This document shows positions 59,764 to 64,000 of a stretch of DNA of 64,000 nucleotides, piece after piece; position 1 is the first letter of the stretch, and each line of letters opens with the position of its first letter. The stretch spans positions 1-64,000 of the forward strand of contig MBPM02000050.1 of NCBI GenBank assembly GCA_001695595.3. The letters are read 5' to 3'. A model generated the notes under the pieces. That model ran no database searches. It had not been told where the DNA came from and saw only the letters and a program-made list of their open reading frames with translations. The translations under genes and the position numbers were made by a program. Source of the DNA: Plasmopara viticola. Its lineage: Eukaryota > Oomycota > Peronosporomycetes > Peronosporales > Peronosporaceae.

Positions 59764-60455
59764 ATGGCACGCGGAGCAGTCGGACGACCAAAAAAAAGTG
59801 GAGATCATACGCGCAAGCCACGCAAGAAAAAAGACAAAAATGCTCCTAAGCGTGCGCTGTCGGCCTTTATGTTCTTTAGTAATGATATTCGTGAAACTGT
59901 CAAGAAAGAGATGCCGGACCTTCAATTTCTCGAAGTATCGAGTGAAATTGGACGTCGCTGGAAGCAAATCTCCGACGAAGATCGTCGGGTGCGTTTTTAA
60001 ACTTTTTGGTAGAAAAAAACAACTTTTGATTGTGTTGTCTTTCGCAGCCCTACGACGAACTGGCTGCCGCCGACAAGCGGCGGTATCAAGAGGAGAAGGA
60101 AGACTATGTTCCTGACCCGTCTTTTGAGACCACTAAGGGATCCCGCAAGAAAAAAGACCCTAATGCCCCCAAGCGTGCATTGTCCGCTTACTTATTCTTT
60201 TGTAACGATATTCGCCAGGAGGTGCGCGACGAAAACCCCAACAAGAAGATCACGGAAATTGCAACTTTGCTGGCTGAGAAATGGCGTGCGCTGCCTGACA
60301 AGAAGCGCGCTAAATACCAAAAGATGAATGAGGAAGCCAAAGTCAAATACCAGCAGCAGATGGATGATTACAATGCACAAGGCGCAGTGGAGGAACAAGA
60401 GGAAGAAGAGGTCGACGACAACGATGATGAAGATGAAGAAGAAGACGACGACTAA
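59764..60455 (+). CDS. HMGB-type chromatin protein with two HMG boxes (2 exons, 210 aa)
   Basis: Exons 59,764-59,988 and 60,048-60,455 with a 59-bp GTGCGT-CAG intron in phase 0. The frame is open upstream to a TTG, but the first ATG is at 59,764 (AAGATGGC). The N-terminus has an AT-hook-like GRPKKS and a basic stretch. Box A runs from about residue 24 (DKNAPKRALSAFMFFSNDIR) and is split by the intron; box B starts near residue 112 (DPNAPKRALSAYLFFCNDIR) and includes ITEIATLLAEKWRALPDKKR. The protein ends in a 20-residue Asp/Glu tail (about 190-210). This is the architecture of HMGB1-like proteins, which bend DNA and bind nucleosomes without sequence specificity in the nucleus. Confidence 0.95.
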
Positions 60456-60738
60456 CTACAATGGCTTTTCATCTCTGTACTTGATTGGTCAAATCGAAGA
60501 CGAAGATAGGTCGGCGAGCTGTGCTTCTTCTAGCTCGTATTAGTAACAGAACACACACCTTTTATTTCATAAATTTCTGCTAAGCGATGCAACCTCTTGC
60601 AAATGATTTGTTTACAGATTTATATACTAATAGTAGTATTGTGGTTAGTAATAGTATTGCTATATGTTATATAAGAAAGCCCACTCCATGTTCTTTAACT
60701 GTCGGTTTTTGGGACAATAACGGCCCTCTAATTTAAGG
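60456..60738. other. Convergent 3' region between HMGB and RPC4-like genes
   Basis: 283 bp between two stop codons facing each other, holding both 3' untranslated regions. It is AT-rich with TAGTA-type short repeats near 60,627-60,660. No extra gene was seen. Confidence 0.6.
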
Positions 60739-61964
60739 CTAATGTAGCAGAACGTCGAAGTCAGGAGTCACCACTAAATGGCGCTCAACGTTACCCAAGA
60801 TGCTCAAATGTTTTTCCGTCGAGCTGACTGCGTAAATTTCTTCGCAGAAAGAAGGCGTCTGGGCCGCTGCCACCTCAAATTGTTTGTCACCGAGCATAAG
60901 CACCATCTTGCCGGACTTGTGCACGCATATCTACATTAAAACACATTTAAGCAATTCAAAACTAAGCTCTGCAATACAACATTGCCTCAGCCACGTTATA
61001 CCTTGCCAATATAACCACCTGGAGCGGTCTCGATGGAGTGATCAAAGACACCATCATCCCTACGAGTCAAAGACAACAAGGAATAAGGTTTGTTGAGTGC
61101 TTCCATTTATACACACACGTACTGTGACTCATCCGGGTTCTTGCATTTCTCCACCTTTTTGGATTGCTCCATCGACTTGTCTGCGCTTTCCATAAGTTCA
61201 TCGTTGGCTGTGCTAACACTAGTTGTCTTCGCAACGGCACTTGAAATAGGCAGTGTCGTCGGCATCTGGATAAAGAACAGCGAGTCATTCCGGGCCACAA
61301 TGTCGCCGGCGGCGTTGCAGAATACAGCGCCTGCGCATTCGGGCTCTGGTGGTCGTACGATAGGAAGCCTCATGGGTTCCATGACTGACTTTACTGCGGG
61401 AGGCCAAACCATCTCCATTTCAGGGACACTTTCGCCTAGCATTTCCTCATCTACGACACTGATACCGGTGCCACCAGCAGCCGAGTAGTTGGCGGCGGAT
61501 TGTGTGTTTCGCGGGGTTGGCGCGCTGCTGTTACCACTATAAGAAGATCCACCTGACAAGGTGCCAACAAATGCAACCTTGCCACTAGGAAGCATACCTC
61601 GACCACGACCTCGACCGCGACCACGGCCGCGACCACGACCACGGCCGCGACTTCCCCGACCACCTATGTCACCCTTAAGCGCTCCAGCACCCTTTGCGTG
61701 CGGCTTGGCATGGTTTGAGCGATCTAATGAAGATTCAGTGTCTTCTTTATATCCTTCCGACGCAAGAGAGCGCTTAGCAGCCTTCGGTACAAATTTAGGC
61801 CTCCGGGTAGGGGCCTCAGAGGATGTACACAAAGATCTGTGATTAAATGTACGTCAGAAAGAGAACGATAGGGCAGATGAAAGGAAAATAAGACGAGAGG
61901 TGAAAGGTTTACTGACTACGTACGTGAGGCGAGCGCTGGATGCGTCGACGTTTGGACGCACCAT
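60739..61964 (-). CDS. POLR3D: RNA polymerase III subunit RPC4-like protein (4 exons, 334 aa)
   Basis: On the minus strand exons are 61,964-61,924, 61,836-61,123, 61,059-61,002 and 60,930-60,739, with introns of 87, 63 and 71 bp, all GT-AG with matching phases. The start MVRPNVDASSARLT comes from a 41-bp first exon; without it the large exon has no ATG. After a RRPKFVPKA basic segment there is an Arg-Gly tract (about residues 74-94), as in RPC4/Rpc53 proteins. The conserved C-terminal domain begins around LFFIQMPTTLP (200-210) and runs through GGYIGKICVHKSGKMVLMLG to HLVVTPDFDVLLH at the end, which matches the RPC4 signature (GKxxxRKSGKxxxxLG ... VCSPDFESLL). Human RPC4 is about 400 aa. It belongs to the Pol III Rpc4-Rpc5 heterodimer involved in initiation and termination at tRNA and 5S genes. 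Confidence 0.9.
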
Positions 61965-61989
61965 GCCGCTGTTGGTCTACGGAATTGAT

Positions 61990-62039
61990 GTATATCGGTA
62001 CCAAGTACTACTGTATAATTGTATATCTGTACCAAGTAC
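61990..62039. repeat. Direct repeat in the RPC4-like promoter region
   Basis: GTATATCGGTACCAAGTAC (61,990-62,008) and GTATATCTGTACCAAGTAC (62,021-62,039) differ by one base in 19, spaced 31 bp apart start to start. They begin 26 bp before the start codon of the minus-strand gene, so they lie in its leader or core promoter. No known factor site is claimed. Confidence 0.6.
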
Positions 62040-62450
62040 AACTCTAAAAAGCGGCATAAAACTTGACATGTTACTGCAAAATATGGTGTGCGGCCTTGGC
62101 CATTGTTATATTTAAGCTGACTTTTTATATGAAATTTAAATGTGGTTTATGCAACGAGTGATTGTTCCAACAAAAGTGAAGTTGTAGATGATGGACGTAA
62201 TCCTACACTTGAGGTCGGGTTAACCCTCTGGGCGTATCCAAATCCCCTACAGTGGCCAAAACAAGTTGTAATGTAATAGATGCCGCACAAAAAAGTTCTA
62301 GGTTGTTTCGTAAGAAAAGTACTCTGATCTACGCTTAATTCTATACTTAATACTTTCCTTAGTGCTTTGCTTAATCATACTACTCGACACTTATATTACA
62401 TTAAACGCAAACGCTACCTAGTATACTAAAGAGCCTGTTTGCAGCGTTTT
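62040..62450. other. Intergenic region between RPC4-like promoter and MULE relict
   Basis: About 0.4 kb, AT-rich, with several CTTAATNCT-like short repeats near 62,334-62,380 (CTTAATTCTATACTTAATAC, GCTTAATCATAC). No gene or RNA was recognised. It may contain the left end of the transposon that follows, but no terminal inverted repeat could be paired because the element runs off the window. Confidence 0.35.
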
Positions 62451-63990
62451 TATAATGAAATTCCAAATAGAAGGCTTTGTTGCTCGTATCAGGCGTGCCA
62501 GACGTGTTGGTGGTCGATAAGATGGCGATATCAACGCCAAGTCCTTTGTCTGCACTTGCGCACCTTCTGTACAACCTCATCACCAAGAACAATAACAACG
62601 TTCTCGTGTGCGCCCTAGCCGCTCCACCGAATGTCCTTTGAGCTGCATGGTATTTTGAGAAGAAACCGCAACACGACAGTAACCTTGTTCAATTAAGTAT
62701 AATACGGAAGATCACAACCACGAGGCCGTTTTTGTCGAACAGGGCCGCACACTAGATCTAGCTGAGTTGCAGGAGATTCTTGGCTTTCTGCGGAGAAGAA
62801 CGTAGCCCTCGCGTATCGTACCTGACCTTCGCCTTGAAAAAGATGTTGTAAAACACCTCAAGATGTATCTTACATTGTTCAGGCTAAGCGTCGTCGATTT
62901 CTGGCAGGTCGCTCCTCTTTTGTAGCACTTCTTAATACTGTGAAAGGTCTCGAAGATCCTTATTTACCCAATTCGATGAACAAAGGAGATTTACTCACCT
63001 TTTGGCTCTGTTTCCGTCTGCCAAGAATATTAGAACCAGGTTGTTGGCGGGAAATATTTGGCTTATTGATGCAACGTACAAGACTAATCGCTTTGGCCTT
63101 CCGCTGCTATACCTCGCGGAAGAAAATGCAACAAGCTCAACTTTCACTTTTGCGTGTTTATTCATGGAAGCTGAACAGATACACAATTACCTTTGGGCAT
63201 TGTGTATGATTCGAGGGATCTTCCAATACTTTGCTGTGACCCAGCAACTCTTGTGATAGACGGCGAGTTGGCTTTTATGCGTGCACTTGGTCTTTTTCTT
63301 TGCCGATGGTACATCACCACCAATACGTCTTCCAGGGGTCGCAGAACCTTAACTTCGAAGTATGCACTCAAAGAGCTGCTCAAGACATAGGAAAGCTTAG
63401 TCCAGTGCGATGACCGGGACAGGTTCGATCGAACACTGGCAACAACGCCCCAAACGGTGCCCAGCCGTGTCATGATTTACTTGCAAGCCACCTGGTTGGT
63501 TTATAGGGATAGCTTTGTGGCTACCTCTATGCGTGAAATGCAGCACTTCAGCATACAGCCACGTCGAAAATTGAAAGCGCGCATGCAGCTCCCAAAAAAT
63601 ATATCAAATTCTCGACAGGCAATTTTCTGGCAGTAGACAGTGCTTGTCAGCTTGCTTGCGACGGGCTGTTGGCCACCATCAAGCACGAGGCTGCAAAGAA
63701 TCACACAATCCCTGACATGAAATATGGCATTGCCATTGCAAACGGTATAGGAAAGAACTCAGTAACACGATTGAAATATGCAAATGCGCAGTATGAAGCT
63801 CGTCCTCCTGCTGCTGTGAGCTGTCCAATTATGTTGCCATCCAGTACCAGGCATCCTTGCAAGCACAACTTCAAGTCAAGAACAGCTTTTTTGATGCGGG
63901 GAGGATTCAACGTGCATTGGTGATCAATTAAGCACAACAATCGCTGCAGAACGACGGGCCGCTGAGCATCGACCACTCTTTGAAGCGCTA
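62450..63990 (+). pseudogene. FAR1/MULE transposase relict, frameshifted, cut by window end
   Basis: Broken + strand frames read through an N-terminal FAR1-like zinc-binding region (STECPLSCM near 62,625 and EDHNHEA near 62,710-62,730) and then the MULE catalytic domain. IWLIDATYKTNRFGLPLLYL (frame at 63,002) carries the first catalytic Asp and is followed by EAEQIHNYLWAL; a frame change near 63,200-63,230 leads to PATLVIDGELAFMRAL with the second Asp and LCRWYIT, where the family normally has a CxWH motif. Further stops and frame changes follow to about 63,960. By family knowledge these are Mutator-like DNA transposases; this copy cannot make a full protein. Confidence 0.78.
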
Positions 63991-64000
63991 ACAGGAAGAA

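Noticed and set aside
59467..59967. 166-residue minus-strand ORF over the HMGB gene
   Set aside because: Shadow of the HMGB exon 1 and its leader; no domain.
61561..61842. Pro/Arg-repeat ORF on the + strand
   Set aside because: It is the antisense of the Arg-Gly tract of the RPC4-like protein.

Overview
The window looks like nuclear DNA of an oomycete, probably a Peronosporaceae (Phytophthora or downy mildew type). The reasons are short 59-87 bp GT-AG introns with GTACGT/GTAAGx donors, compact intron-poor genes, oomycete-style TCATT..CAWT initiator sequences before some start codons, Copia and MULE/FAR1-type transposon sequences, and a eukaryotic housekeeping gene set. The species cannot be named from the sequence. 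All functions below rest on reading translations and motifs by eye; no database search was run.

Region 1 (1 to about 34,757) is one head-to-tail satellite array of a 100-bp monomer, about 345 copies, cut by the left window edge. It is not protein coding. Monomers are grouped into nested higher-order repeats (periods near 599, 695-900, 1,500, 1,603, 1,708-1,713 and 2,807 bp). The last 1.3 kb at the inner edge is a strongly diverged monomer subfamily.

Region 2 (34,758-40,776) is AT-rich, gene-poor DNA with only decayed ORF fragments.

Region 3 (40,777-46,433) holds three genes: a small CUE-domain-like protein (+), a SAC1-type phosphoinositide phosphatase (-), and a six-exon NUP43-like nucleoporin (+) whose splice sites could all be placed.

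Region 4 (46,434-56,358) is a transposon-rich interval. It holds a complete, apparently very young Ty1/copia element (49,772-54,138) with identical 145-bp LTRs, a GAGTG target duplication and one intact 1,371-codon gag-pol ORF. Next to it are a possible solo LTR and a broken FAR1/MULE transposase relict.

Region 5 (56,359-61,964) is a compact gene cluster: PYM/WIBG (exon-junction-complex disassembly), a CCCH zinc finger fused to an AlkB-like 2-oxoglutarate dioxygenase, a two-box HMGB chromatin protein, and on the minus strand RNA polymerase III subunit RPC4. They are all nuclear or RNA-related, but nothing indicates co-transcription.

Region 6 (about 62,450-64,000) is a second FAR1/MULE transposase relict with stops and frameshifts, cut by the right window edge. 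The most unusual items are the nested higher-order satellite and the CCCH-AlkB fusion protein.
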